Notes: generated by a model not told the origin, from the letters alone. A stretch of 10,281 bases of DNA from Enteractinococcus sp. (GCA_029267455.1 JAJUIX010000025.1:1-10281); one strand, 5' to 3'. Counted from the first letter of the stretch, positions 1-7,338 are shown. Numbers and translations are program-made.

Positions 1-1
1 C

Positions 2-661
<660 letters not shown>

Positions 662-701
662 CGCCTGCTCGTAGAGGCTCTAAGCCAGTACTTGCTTACG
701 T

Positions 702-738
702 CCCGGGTTTGCGAATTTTCGCAAACCCGGGGCGTTTT
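702..738 (+). terminator. Intrinsic terminator after nrdF
   Basis: Arms 702-715 (CCCGGGTTTGCGAA) and 718-731 are perfectly complementary, and TTTT follows at 735-738. The innermost pairs must open to form the loop. It lies 40 bases after the nrdF stop. The stem is symmetrical, but only the plus strand has a T tract here. Confidence 0.85.
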
Positions 739-896
739 CGTATCTTCCGTCAAGAAAAGCGCATTCCGGGGTCATCGCGGCGCTATAGGGAGTGCGGCAA
801 GGAACACTAAACTGGGCGATATAATGCGGCGGCCCCGAGGGGTGCTGCCGACCACCGTGCGAGGATAGTGGACGCTACTAAAAAGCATCCCTCGTA

Positions 897-926
897 TTGA
901 CGACGCTGAATAGTGCGAGTGAGTCT
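897..926 (+). promoter_or_regulatory. Possible promoter of the GNAT gene
   Basis: TTGACG at 897-902 is a good -35 match. GAGTCT at 921-926, 18 bases on, keeps only the A2 and T6 positions of an actinobacterial -10. Transcription would start near 933, leaving a leader of about 29 bases containing the ribosome site. Weak evidence from two hexamers only. Confidence 0.3.
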
Positions 927-948
927 CAATCGCGAATTGGCGTTGGGC

Positions 949-955
949 AAGGAGA
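949..955 (+). promoter_or_regulatory. Ribosome binding site that decides a TTG start
   Basis: AAGGAGA lies 6 bases before TTG at 962. No ATG or GTG nearby has comparable support, so this site sets the start of the GNAT protein. Confidence 0.75.
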
Positions 956-961
956 ACCACT

Positions 962-1447
962 TTGACGGGACCGTTTGACTGCGAGATCCGCTCGTATCGC
1001 AGCTGTGATGCGAGTGCGACGCTTGCTGTGTTTCGGGATGCTGTGATGCTGACTGCATCAAAGGATTATACGCCAGAACAAATTGCGGCTTGGGCAGGCC
1101 AGGATAATAAAGACCTGGACACCTGGGATAAGGCCAGAAGGGCCCGCAGTAGTTTCGTGGCGTGTTTAAACGGCGAAATTATTGGTTTCACCGATGTGGA
1201 TGGCGACGGCTATATCGAGATGCTATTCGTGGCTCCGAGGTACGGGCGGCAAGGCGTTGCAACCGCGATGCTCGATCATGTGGAGCGTATCGCCCGCAAG
1301 AGCGGAGCCCCAACCCTCAGTGCCAACGTGAGCATAACCGCGCTCCGGTTCTTCAAACACCGCGGATTCATAGTTCAGGCCGTGCAACATCCCACCGTGG
1401 GCGGGGTGCAGTTGACCAACCATCACATGACTAAAAATCTGCGTTGA
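962..1447 (+). CDS. GNAT family N-acetyltransferase, YafP-like
   Basis: A 161-residue acetyl-CoA-dependent N-acyltransferase, presumably cytosolic. The acetyl-CoA-binding motif A is visible as LFVAPRYGRQGVATAML, with the pyrophosphate loop GRQGVA at residues 95-100. The later segment SITALRFFKHRGF (124-136) is the usual motif B region. The N-terminal pattern TASKDYTPEQIAAWA (31-45) and the downstream IEMLFV resemble E. coli YafP, which acts on toxic aromatic or nitro compounds; that similarity is from memory and the substrate here is unknown. The start is TTG at 962, chosen because AAGGAGA at 949-955 sits 6 bases upstream and no better ATG precedes motif A. It is a single gene, convergent with the hydrolase downstream. 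Confidence 0.88.
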   Translation: MTGPFDCEIRSYRSCDASATLAVFRDAVMLTASKDYTPEQIAAWAGQDNKDLDTWDKARRARSSFVACLNGEIIGFTDVDGDGYIEMLFVAPRYGRQGVATAMLDHVERIARKSGAPTLSANVSITALRFFKHRGFIVQAVQHPTVGGVQLTNHHMTKNLR

Positions 1448-1612
1448 TAGACACGGCTACCCCCTACGTCATAGCCAGAACCTGACACACCAGGGCAAAC
1501 GTGGCGATGTGTGGTTACTGCGTACTTGCACGAATGACGCGAAGGTCTGTGATCGGTCATTGAGTAGTGTCGCCTCGGTTGATTCGGGTTGAGTTCCTAG
1601 TACTCTTCCTAA

Positions 1613-2434
1613 TCAAGCAACAGACTGGTGAAAGGCGGACACGACGGCTGCCAACTGGTGAGGGTGGGTTGCATAAGGAATGTGACCAGCCCCGTCGATG
1701 GCCTCAACCTGCGCGGAAGGCAGAAGCCGGGTGAGTTCCCCGATAAGGCGAGAAAATAGCGGTGGGCTCGTTGTTCCATGAGTGAGCAAAATAGGCACCG
1801 TGGTGGACGTCAGCGCAGTGGTGTCGATCGATAGACCGGTCGGATCGTGCAGCTCGTCCAGATACTTGGCGGCGTTAGCCGTTACCATCGTGTGAAACGA
1901 CTCGGGCAGCCTATCCCAGGTGCCGGGGCCGAATGCCACGTTATCGAAGAAATATTTGGCAGCGTCCCGGTGATGCCCCGCCTCGATGAATTCAGCTACG
2001 GCGTCGAGCCGGTCTTCAGAAGTTGCTAATGCCTCCAAAATCGCCGGGTCGGAGGTGTCCTCGAGCAGGGTGAACAGCGGTGGCTCGTGAAGAACCGCGC
2101 TGGCGACCAGATCGGGACGTTGAGTCACCACGGTCAAGGTGACGGTGGCTCCGTACGAATTGCCGAGCAAATGCACCGGGAGGTCTCCGAGGTGTTCGAT
2201 GAGTGCTGCCAGGTCGGTGGCGTCCTCGGTTCGACTGCCCGGCTCGTCGGTATCTGCGCTGCGTGAGTGACCCCGCCGATCCCAGGTCACGACCTCGTAG
2301 CGATCCGCTAGCAACTCGGCCAGTTGCGCCCAACTCGAGCCGTCAGTCCATGACCCGTGCGTCAGAAACAGTTTGGGGCCGGTGCCCATGATTTCATAAT
2401 AGAGTTCGACTCCATTCAACGTAGCTGTCGACAT
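1613..2434 (-). CDS. Alpha/beta-fold hydrolase
   Basis: A 273-residue serine hydrolase of the alpha/beta fold. The oxyanion-hole segment is LTHGSW (residues 24-29). The nucleophile elbow is GNSYG with Ser93, and the catalytic His is H251 in GAGHIPYATHP. The usual acid after strand 7, in a motif like G-(D/E)-x-SPP, is replaced by HGTTSPP (219-225), so the acid may instead be E117 in LHEPPL after strand 6, or activity may be lost. ATG at 2434 is preceded by GAGGGG 5 bases upstream (2440-2445). It lies downstream of, and on the same strand as, the FAD oxidoreductase, so the two may be co-transcribed. An oxidoreductase-hydrolase pair would suit oxidation of a carbonyl followed by ester or lactone cleavage, but no substrate can be named. 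Confidence 0.87.
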   Translation of the reverse strand: MSTATLNGVELYYEIMGTGPKLFLTHGSWTDGSSWAQLAELLADRYEVVTWDRRGHSRSADTDEPGSRTEDATDLAALIEHLGDLPVHLLGNSYGATVTLTVVTQRPDLVASAVLHEPPLFTLLEDTSDPAILEALATSEDRLDAVAEFIEAGHHRDAAKYFFDNVAFGPGTWDRLPESFHTMVTANAAKYLDELHDPTGLSIDTTALTSTTVPILLTHGTTSPPLFSRLIGELTRLLPSAQVEAIDGAGHIPYATHPHQLAAVVSAFHQSVA

Positions 2435-2454
2435 GGTCGCCCCTCGTATCGGTT

Positions 2455-3957
2455 CTATTGAACGTTGTCACTTCCCAGCCTTCTATGCACCCGTTGGTGA
2501 ATGTGTCCGACTTTTACGCCTGAACGAACGGCTGATCGAGGTCGCAGCATTTTGCCTCTACGAACTGTTATGCGTCCGCCAGTGCTCGCATGTTCGGAAT
2601 TGCCAGGGGAAGGTGCGTTACGTATCGTTCGAGCGCGGCTCGCACCCGTGGATCGTCTCTTCTCTGGCCGACCCCCTCGTGTCAGGTTCAAACGGCTGTG
2701 CGAGATCCAGCGTTTCAGATCGGGCTCCTTTCTCCACTGCTCGGCCGCGAGCCATGTATAGATCAGCATCATGAGGATATCGGCCGGCTTACTCGGGGCA
2801 GGATTCGGCGGGGCAAGCCGGTTTCGTTCCTCGTCATCTTCCCTATTCGCTTCCAGAGAGGCAATCAGCGCTGCATTAAACGTGGGCGAGCCATGCCGGA
2901 TCTGCTGCAGCGTGATCAAGTGATCAGAGAAGATTGGCACAGCGGGTGTGGCAGCAATGCCATAGGCAGAGCAGTCGATCAACAGCTCATCATCGGCTAC
3001 CTCCAGCTCAGCCTCATCGAAGGCGAGACGGCTAGGTATCACAGCCCGTAGCCTCCCGTGCCGGATAACTCCGGTGATCTGTTGTAGGTCAGTGAACTCT
3101 GGACGGCTAAGCATAGTAATCCGGTACATGCTCGGTTCAGCTTCTGGGTCAAGACGCATGAACCGCCCCATACTCTCTAACCGGTGGAATAGGTCCGTGA
3201 CGTCATTCGCTTGAGCACCCGCCTCAGCTTCGTCGGCGGCTCCTTCCATCAGGGCACCGACTTGATCGAGCGGTTGGAACTGCCGACGGTCATTGAACCA
3301 TGCCTCCCGTGGGCGGATCCAACGAATCCGGTCGGGGTCAACGCCGGCATCAAGTAGCCATAGGCAGGCATCCGCCGATGTCTTACCGCCACCAATTACC
3401 ACGTACCGACGATAGTCGTCGAAGCGTGCTGGCAGTTCTCCGATAGGAATGAATGCTGCAGTCGGATCCACAGCGAAAGAGGGAGTATGGGTAGCGGGCA
3501 CCGCCGATTGCTGATAGCGTGCGTCGACCACTCTTTGATGCACCGGGATTTCCCGGATGTTGCCGGTTTCAAGATCGCGCACTTGCGCAACGCCAGCACC
3601 ACCTCCCAAATGGTCGTGGCGTGGCAGAAAAGTCACCCTTCCCGAAGGTAGAAAGCGCTCCAGAAGGACTTGGTGAAAGTACGCCTGGATTTCGGCGCCG
3701 GTCGCTTGTTCATAAAATCCGGCATTTCTTCCAGATTCTTGGATACGATCCTCGCCGAGCGGTATTGAGTTGAAGCCATAGTAGGCGGACGGCGTATGCA
3801 GGCGCACGAACGGGTATGTATCACACCAATGACCGCCAACATCTGCACGCCGGTCAATAAGGATGATATTTGCATCCGATTCGGTCAACAGCGAGTCCGT
3901 GAAAGCTAGTCCGCTCGCTCCCGCCCCGACGACGAGATAATCTGTAGCTCGTTCCAT
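2455..3957 (-). CDS. FAD/NAD(P)-dependent oxidoreductase (monooxygenase-like), frameshifted near its 3' end
   Basis: A two-dinucleotide-binding-domain flavoprotein. The N-terminal FAD motif is YLVVGAGASGLAF (residues 7-19), followed by an acidic end-of-strand D35. LHTPSAYYGFNS (53-64) is characteristic of an actinobacterial oxidoreductase family. A second Rossmann motif, VVIGGGKTSADA (186-197), should bind NAD(P)H, and WLLDAGVDPDRIRWIRP follows. The Baeyer-Villiger fingerprint FxGxxxHxxxW is absent, so that activity is not claimed. As read, the protein has 500 residues, but everything after residue 428 is Arg/Ser/Gly-rich and not protein-like. Dropping one G in the run at 2672-2676 restores a sensible tail and a stop at 2568, giving 462 residues. 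I chose ATG at 3957 because the FAD motif begins six residues later, although no strong ribosome site precedes it; longer in-frame starts run through the palindromic control region. It is divergent from the membrane protein/TetR pair. Confidence 0.82.
   Translation of the reverse strand: MERATDYLVVGAGASGLAFTDSLLTESDANIILIDRRADVGGHWCDTYPFVRLHTPSAYYGFNSIPLGEDRIQESGRNAGFYEQATGAEIQAYFHQVLLERFLPSGRVTFLPRHDHLGGGAGVAQVRDLETGNIREIPVHQRVVDARYQQSAVPATHTPSFAVDPTAAFIPIGELPARFDDYRRYVVIGGGKTSADACLWLLDAGVDPDRIRWIRPREAWFNDRRQFQPLDQVGALMEGAADEAEAGAQANDVTDLFHRLESMGRFMRLDPEAEPSMYRITMLSRPEFTDLQQITGVIRHGRLRAVIPSRLAFDEAELEVADDELLIDCSAYGIAATPAVPIFSDHLITLQQIRHGSPTFNAALIASLEANREDDEERNRLAPPNPAPSKPADILMMLIYTWLAAEQWRKEPDLKRWISHSRLNLTRGGRPEKRRSTGASRARTIRNAPSPGNSEHASTGGRITVRRGKMLRPRSAVRSGVKVGHIHQRVHRRLGSDNVQ
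2568..2676 (-). other. Frameshift site and out-of-frame native 3' end of the FAD oxidoreductase
   Basis: A run of five G on the coding strand (2672-2676) separates two reading frames. In the current frame the product runs on 72 residues of Arg/Ser-rich sequence to a stop at 2455. With one G fewer, the frame continues as VGQRRDDPRVRAALERYV and then a helical segment ending NMRALADA, with a TAA at 2568-2570. That tail has the composition of a normal protein end. It is either a real mutation, a slippage polymorphism or a sequencing error in a homopolymer. Confidence 0.75.
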
Positions 3958-3965
3958 GACGTCAT
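3956..3965. repeat. Perfect 10-bp palindrome over the oxidoreductase start codon
   Basis: ATGACGTCAT is self-complementary and contains the minus-strand ATG at 3957. It could be an operator or a small start-site hairpin, but an unrelated TGACGTCA also occurs inside the same gene (3198-3205), so chance is possible. Confidence 0.3.
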
Positions 3966-4051
3966 CCGATCGTAGTATTCCATTTTCCCACCAGGCTTTC
4001 CCGCTTGCAAGACAATCGAGTTGGTCTATAAGGGGATTGTCCGTAAAGATA

Positions 4052-4091
4052 GCAATACGGTAGTATTGCGTATACAATACGAACGTATTGT
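4052..4091. promoter_or_regulatory. Tandem palindromic operator in the divergent promoter region
   Basis: Two palindromes share the half-sites CAATAC and GTATTG with a 4-base spacer: 4053-4068 (spacer GGTA) and 4075-4090 (spacer GAAC). Flanking bases extend each to 18 bp (4052-4069 and 4074-4091). The second is perfect, with 8-base arms around AA; the first has one mismatched pair. Their centres are 22 bp apart, about two helical turns, so two dimers would lie on one face. They sit between the oxidoreductase start (3957) and the membrane protein start (4154). They overlap -10-like hexamers such as TAGTAT (4061-4066) and TACAAT (4073-4078). The nearby TetR gene is the natural candidate binder; this link is inference. 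Confidence 0.68.
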
Positions 4092-4153
4092 GTCGTTGCG
4101 GCACCTTCGAGCGCAGTATCGTGCCTGCAGTCTTCAGAAATAAGGAGGGTGCA

Positions 4154-4753
4154 ATGCTTCGTGTTGTGGAAATCATCGGCCTTCTGGCACCCATTGGCGG
4201 TGCAGTCTTGTTGTTTTTATATCGCAAGCGCTCACGAATTGCTTACGCATGGGGGATTATCGCGTGTCTCCTAGGTGTTGCGGCATCAGGCATTGGACTC
4301 TTCGGTCTGCGGCTAAGCATCCTTGGTGCTATCGAAACAGATGCCGGAGTAACCGGAGTAGTCCAGCGCATGGATTCCTGGACCCTGCTGCGCTTTGCAC
4401 TCTTAGTCCTGGCAACTGGCCTGCTTGTCATTGCTGCTTCAGTCGATCGTTACAAGACTCGACCGGTTCGTTGGATGCTGAGCGGCATAGCCTTGACGAT
4501 ATTAGGAGTCGGTGTGCAGTTCGTCGTAGTAGATCTAGGAAGTCAGCACCAACGACTCACCGCTATAGTGGGGGTCGCTCTTGAAATCGCACAGGCTGCT
4601 CTGCTTGGCCTTGGGTTCCTGGTGCTATGCATCGCAGCCGTTGCATATCGTGAAGGCCGTGACGGACGCCAAGAACCAACACGCCTTGCAGCGCGCATCG
4701 GTTCGACCATGTGGCGGCTTTATACCGATTCACGCAGGAGGACTGGCAGATGA
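4154..4753 (+). CDS. Multi-pass membrane protein of unknown function
   Basis: A 199-residue protein I do not recognise. Hydrophobic spans are visible at about residues 5-23, 30-52, 77-97, 108-127 and 136-165, so four or five membrane helices. Positive loops (RKRSR at 24-28, RYKTRPVR at 99-106) suggest cytosolic sides by the positive-inside rule. The C-terminal tail, from about residue 166, is polar and Arg-rich. ATG at 4154 is set by AAGGAGGG at 4142-4149; the frame is open upstream to 4088 but that part is not protein-like. Its stop overlaps the TetR start as ATGA (4750-4753), so the two are co-transcribed and probably translationally coupled. It could be a small transporter, a sensor partner or a DUF-type protein regulated by the TetR; no motif decides between these. 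Confidence 0.82.
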   Translation: MLRVVEIIGLLAPIGGAVLLFLYRKRSRIAYAWGIIACLLGVAASGIGLFGLRLSILGAIETDAGVTGVVQRMDSWTLLRFALLVLATGLLVIAASVDRYKTRPVRWMLSGIALTILGVGVQFVVVDLGSQHQRLTAIVGVALEIAQAALLGLGFLVLCIAAVAYREGRDGRQEPTRLAARIGSTMWRLYTDSRRRTGR

Positions 4754-5307
4754 GTCACGATGCAAAAGAAAAAATCGTCACAGCGATGATCGAGCTGATT
4801 TCGGAACAAGGTTTTGAGGGACTCAGCGTCCGGGGTGTCGCTTCGCGTGCAAGCGTATCCATCGGAGCCGTTCAGCATCATTTTCCAACGAAGGTTAGGA
4901 TGCTTGAGGCGGCTATGACAGCTGTGGCTTCCCGTGCCGCCCAGCGCTTTGGGGAACTGGAAACTATCGAGGACCCCCTTACACGACTTCAAGCGCTCAT
5001 CGACCTGCTGATTCCGCAGGACACCGCAGACCCCATCGCTCGTGTTTGGCTCAACTTCGCGGTCCGCAGCACCGTGGATACCAATCTTCGAAACACTTAC
5101 GTCAAGCTATGGGCCAGTATGCGGAATCAATTACGTCTGCTTTTGGCGGCCGCAGGTGGCCACAAGTACACGGACGAGACGGCACTTGAACTCTTAGCAC
5201 TGCTGGATGGGCTCACGCTAAGCGTGCTTGCCGAGCACCAAGACCCGGATAGAGTCCGGCGAATAGCGAATGCTCGTGTAGAGGAGCTGCTTCGACACGA
5301 CAGCTGA
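4750..5307 (+). CDS. TetR/AcrR family transcriptional regulator
   Basis: A 185-residue one-component regulator. The N-terminal TetR helix-turn-helix is clear: IVTAMIELISEQGFEGLSVR (residues 9-28), then GVASRASVSIGAVQHHFPTK (29-48), where the Y/HHF(x)xK end of the recognition helix is diagnostic. The rest is an all-helical ligand-binding and dimerisation domain of normal length. The start at ATG 4750 is supported by AGGAGGA at 4736-4742 and by the ATGA overlap with the membrane protein. It probably represses its own operon and the divergent oxidoreductase through the tandem palindromes at 4052-4091. The ligand is unknown but likely related to a substrate of the neighbouring enzymes. Confidence 0.93.
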   Translation: MSHDAKEKIVTAMIELISEQGFEGLSVRGVASRASVSIGAVQHHFPTKVRMLEAAMTAVASRAAQRFGELETIEDPLTRLQALIDLLIPQDTADPIARVWLNFAVRSTVDTNLRNTYVKLWASMRNQLRLLLAAAGGHKYTDETALELLALLDGLTLSVLAEHQDPDRVRRIANARVEELLRHDS

Positions 5308-5414
5308 GTACTTGATTGCGATGCCGCAGGGATTGGTCCAGGATTGAGTCACGCAGACGAAACATCGTGGTGCTATATCTCACAAGCATGGTGATGATCT
5401 GGCAAGATGGGCTC

Positions 5415-6254
5415 ATGACCTCATCACAGGAATCAACTGAAGTAGAAGATACCGCGTATTTTCGTCGGATCAAACCCATTGAGATGTCCGAGGACGTTCG
5501 AACCTCATATTTCGTCTCCACCCTGCATGCTCAGGGTGCTTGGCAGGACGATGAATTGCACATGGCCCCAGTTTCGGGTTTAGTTGCTGCGGAGCTCGAG
5601 GCCTATCAGCCCCGCGATGATTTCATCACCACACGCATTAGTTTCGATATTCTCGGCAAACTGCACGCCGGAGAAGTCAAAGTTGTCACTGAAACCGTGC
5701 GCCCGGGACGCACTATTGAACTGATCCAGTCTACCGTCTATGCGCAAGGGCGAGCAGTACTGGTCGGTCGGACGTGGAAAGTTATCGCTTCCGATACGTC
5801 TCGGATTGCCGAATTGACCGACCCACAATTGCCGCCACTTGAAGAAGCTGAACCCTGGAACGGTATGTCTCAGCGTTGGCCAGGTGGTTTCATCCGTTCC
5901 ATCCGGGCACGCAAATTTCCGGATCATGCACCGGGTCACGGCAGAGTATGGATCACCACTGATATCGATGTGATCGAAGGCGAACCAACCTCGCCGTTTG
6001 CCAAACTCATCGGTCTCACCGATACTGCTAATGGACTGGCACCCCTTGCCGAACCGTCTACTGAGAACGTGTTTTTTGCCAATGTGGATTTAACAATCCA
6101 CTTTCTGCGCGAACCGGTCGGGGAGTGGTTGGGCTTAGCTATTGCCGCTAATATTGGCAAAACCGGGGGCGGAATCACCTCAGCGGTGCTGTATGACACC
6201 GACGGTCTGCTCGGTCGAAGTGAGCAAGCACAAACGGTACGCCTCAGCGACTAA
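5415..6254 (+). CDS. Thioesterase family protein (double hotdog, acyl-CoA thioesterase-like)
   Basis: A 279-residue protein with two hotdog-type halves. The first half contains FITTRISFDILGKLHAGEV (residues 70-88) and the strand pair around ETVRPGRT and QGRAVLVGRTWKV. The second half has DTANGLA (203-209) and VDLTIHFLREPVGEWLGLA (224-242). It ends with GGGITSAVLYDTDGLLGRSEQ (251-271), the hallmark closing strand of TesB-like tandem hotdog thioesterases. The expected reaction is hydrolysis of an acyl-CoA or related thioester in the cytosol. I chose ATG 5415 because the sequence before it is Arg-rich and not conserved-looking; the ribosome site is poor, so ATG 5388 (MVMIWQDGL) is possible. It follows the TetR gene on the same strand after 107 bases, so it may have its own promoter. 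Confidence 0.85.
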   Translation: MTSSQESTEVEDTAYFRRIKPIEMSEDVRTSYFVSTLHAQGAWQDDELHMAPVSGLVAAELEAYQPRDDFITTRISFDILGKLHAGEVKVVTETVRPGRTIELIQSTVYAQGRAVLVGRTWKVIASDTSRIAELTDPQLPPLEEAEPWNGMSQRWPGGFIRSIRARKFPDHAPGHGRVWITTDIDVIEGEPTSPFAKLIGLTDTANGLAPLAEPSTENVFFANVDLTIHFLREPVGEWLGLAIAANIGKTGGGITSAVLYDTDGLLGRSEQAQTVRLSD

Positions 6255-6278
6255 CAGCTGCCTCATGAAGGAAAGACG

Positions 6279-6316
6279 TCGGGCTCCGCACATATGTGAG
6301 AAGCTGTGGGGCCCGA
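6279..6316 (+). terminator. Hairpin after the thioesterase gene
   Basis: Arms 6279-6290 (TCGGGCTCCGCA) and 6305-6316 (TGTGGGGCCCGA) form a 12-bp stem with two GU pairs, 25 bases after the stop. No T tract follows, as is common for actinobacterial terminators. It shares the 11-mer CGTCGGGCTCC with the hairpin at 6634-6672. Confidence 0.55.
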
Positions 6317-6354
6317 AATCCATTCCCACCGACTCTAACGTCTTCTATGGGATT

Positions 6355-6492
6355 TCAGACTCCAGCATCCTCTCGCGCCGTTCGGGCTAACCGTTTTATG
6401 AGCTCGTTCGGGACGGGTTTACGCGCCGAAGAGGTGATGACTTTCTTGATCCCTTTGAGACCAGCCGCTGCGATTTCATCAGCGTCCTCCAT
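6355..6492 (-). CDS. Possible small protein or 3' gene remnant
   Basis: ATG at 6492 opens a 45-residue frame: it contains EIAAAGLKGIKKVI, then SARKPVPNELIKRLARTARE, and ends EDAGV. The frame also reads upstream to a TTG at 6528 with a charged stretch (REKETEESR), just after an in-frame stop. Its composition is amphipathic, Lys/Arg-rich and protein-like, unlike the noise in the other frames. There is no good ribosome site and I recognise no family. It may be a genuine small basic protein, or the C-terminal remnant of a decayed gene. Low confidence. Confidence 0.3.
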   Translation of the reverse strand: MEDADEIAAAGLKGIKKVITSSARKPVPNELIKRLARTAREDAGV

Positions 6493-6633
6493 TCGGCTTT
6501 CTTCGGTTTCTTTTTCTCTTGTCGCCAATCAATGCACGCGATGAAGTGGTGCTTCGTGAGAGTCAGTGCAGTTGAGTTCGCCGAAAGATCCTAGAACCCA
6601 GCGCTACATGGCTCATCTATCGCCGCAGATGCG

Positions 6634-6672
6634 TCGGGCTCCACAACTCTTGAAAAGGTTCGTGGAGCCCGA
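6634..6672 (-). terminator. Hairpin terminator after the MBL hydrolase
   Basis: Perfect 11-base arms TCGGGCTCCAC (6634-6644) and its complement at 6662-6672 enclose a 17-base loop, in which AAC/GTT can extend the stem past one bulge. It starts 19 bases past the MBL stop in the minus direction. There is no T tract, so Rho-independent termination is likely but not certain. Confidence 0.55.
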
Positions 6673-6690
6673 GACAGCGAAGGTGGCGGT

Positions 6691-7323
6691 TTAGTAGCCG
6701 CGTTTGATCCATTCATCCAGGTGCGGTTTTTCTTCTCCGATCACCGTGGAGTCGCCATGGCCAGTGAGCACTTTAGTGTGCTCTGGCAGGGTGAAGATCT
6801 TGTTCTTGATGGACTCGATAATGGTATCGAAGTCCGAGTAGGATCGTCCGGTTGCGCCGGGGCCACCGTTGAATAGGGTGTCTCCGGAGAACAGGACACC
6901 ACCTTCTAGCTCGGGTGCGTGAAAGACCACGCAACCGGGGGAGTGGCCCGGCGTATGGATAGCGGTCAAGGTAACACCGGCGATTTCAAACGTATCGCCG
7001 TCGTTAATATAACCGTCTGGCTGGTCGTTGGGATGGGTCGCGTCCCACAGCATCTGATCGTCTTTGTGGATCAGGACCGGGGCATCGACCATTTCGCGCA
7101 GTTTAATGACCTCTGAGATGTGGTCGTCGTGGCCGTGGGTAAGCAGGATCGCTGATACGGCGCGCCCACCGATGGCTTCACGGACTTTGTCGACCTCGTG
7201 TGCAGGATCAATAACAATAACGTTTTGGTCGTCGCCGACGATGTAGACGTTATTGTCGACGTCCCAGGTCCCGCCATCAAGCGAGAATGTTCCTGAGGTC
7301 ACAATGTTTTCAATCTTTGCCAT
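6691..7323 (-). CDS. MBL-fold metallo-hydrolase, glyoxalase II-like
   Basis: A 210-residue metallo-beta-lactamase-fold hydrolase. The complete metal-binding set is present: HGHDDH at residues 63-68 (H63, H65, D67, H68), H127 in HTPGHSPG, D148 in FSGDTLF and H189 in TGHGDST. This is the two-metal site of the glyoxalase II-like group, which cleaves thioesters of low-molecular-weight thiols. In many actinobacteria, including the Rv2259/Rv2260 pair of Mycobacterium, such a gene lies next to S-(hydroxymethyl)mycothiol dehydrogenase, so hydrolysis of a mycothiol thioester is a reasonable inference. Here two other genes lie between them. The start is ATG 7323 because GAGGAG (7330-7335) lies 6 bases upstream; an ATG two codons earlier would be too close to that site. 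Confidence 0.9.
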   Translation of the reverse strand: MAKIENIVTSGTFSLDGGTWDVDNNVYIVGDDQNVIVIDPAHEVDKVREAIGGRAVSAILLTHGHDDHISEVIKLREMVDAPVLIHKDDQMLWDATHPNDQPDGYINDGDTFEIAGVTLTAIHTPGHSPGCVVFHAPELEGGVLFSGDTLFNGGPGATGRSYSDFDTIIESIKNKIFTLPEHTKVLTGHGDSTVIGEEKPHLDEWIKRGY

Positions 7324-7338
7324 ATACATCTCCTCACT

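Larger units (their letters stand above)
662..961. other. Intergenic region between nrdF and the acetyltransferase
   Basis: This 300-base gap holds the nrdF terminator, then no convincing gene on either strand. A TATAAT hexamer at 820-825 has no recognisable -35. It is followed at once by a GC-rich imperfect hairpin (827-836 with 839-850, including a GC-T wobble and a small bulge) that lacks a T tract. Nearer the acetyltransferase is a possible promoter (897-926). The open frames on the minus strand here show no protein-like features. Confidence 0.5.
6255..6690. other. Convergent intergenic region between thioesterase and MBL hydrolase
   Basis: These 436 bases contain two related hairpins near the ends (6279-6316 and 6634-6672), one for each converging gene. 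Between them lies the doubtful small minus-strand frame (6355-6492). No promoter, RNA gene or mobile element is apparent in the rest. Confidence 0.5.

Noticed and set aside
820..825. TATAAT as the GNAT promoter
   Set aside because: No -35 at a proper distance, and a strong hairpin follows directly; the pair at 897-926 is nearer the gene.
1533..1561. AATGAC/GTCATT inverted repeat as terminator between the convergent GNAT and hydrolase genes
   Set aside because: Only six-base arms with a 17-base loop and no T tract on either strand.
3198..3205. TGACGTCA palindrome as an operator
   Set aside because: Lies inside the oxidoreductase coding region; an eight-base palindrome is expected by chance.
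2568..3957. Baeyer-Villiger monooxygenase assignment
   Set aside because: The FxGxxxHxxxW fingerprint was not found, so only a general FAD/NAD(P) oxidoreductase is claimed.
2455..4227. Full-length 590-residue reading of the FAD oxidoreductase from 4227
   Set aside because: The first 90 residues run through the palindromic control region and the divergent promoter, and the FAD-binding motif begins only after the ATG at 3957.
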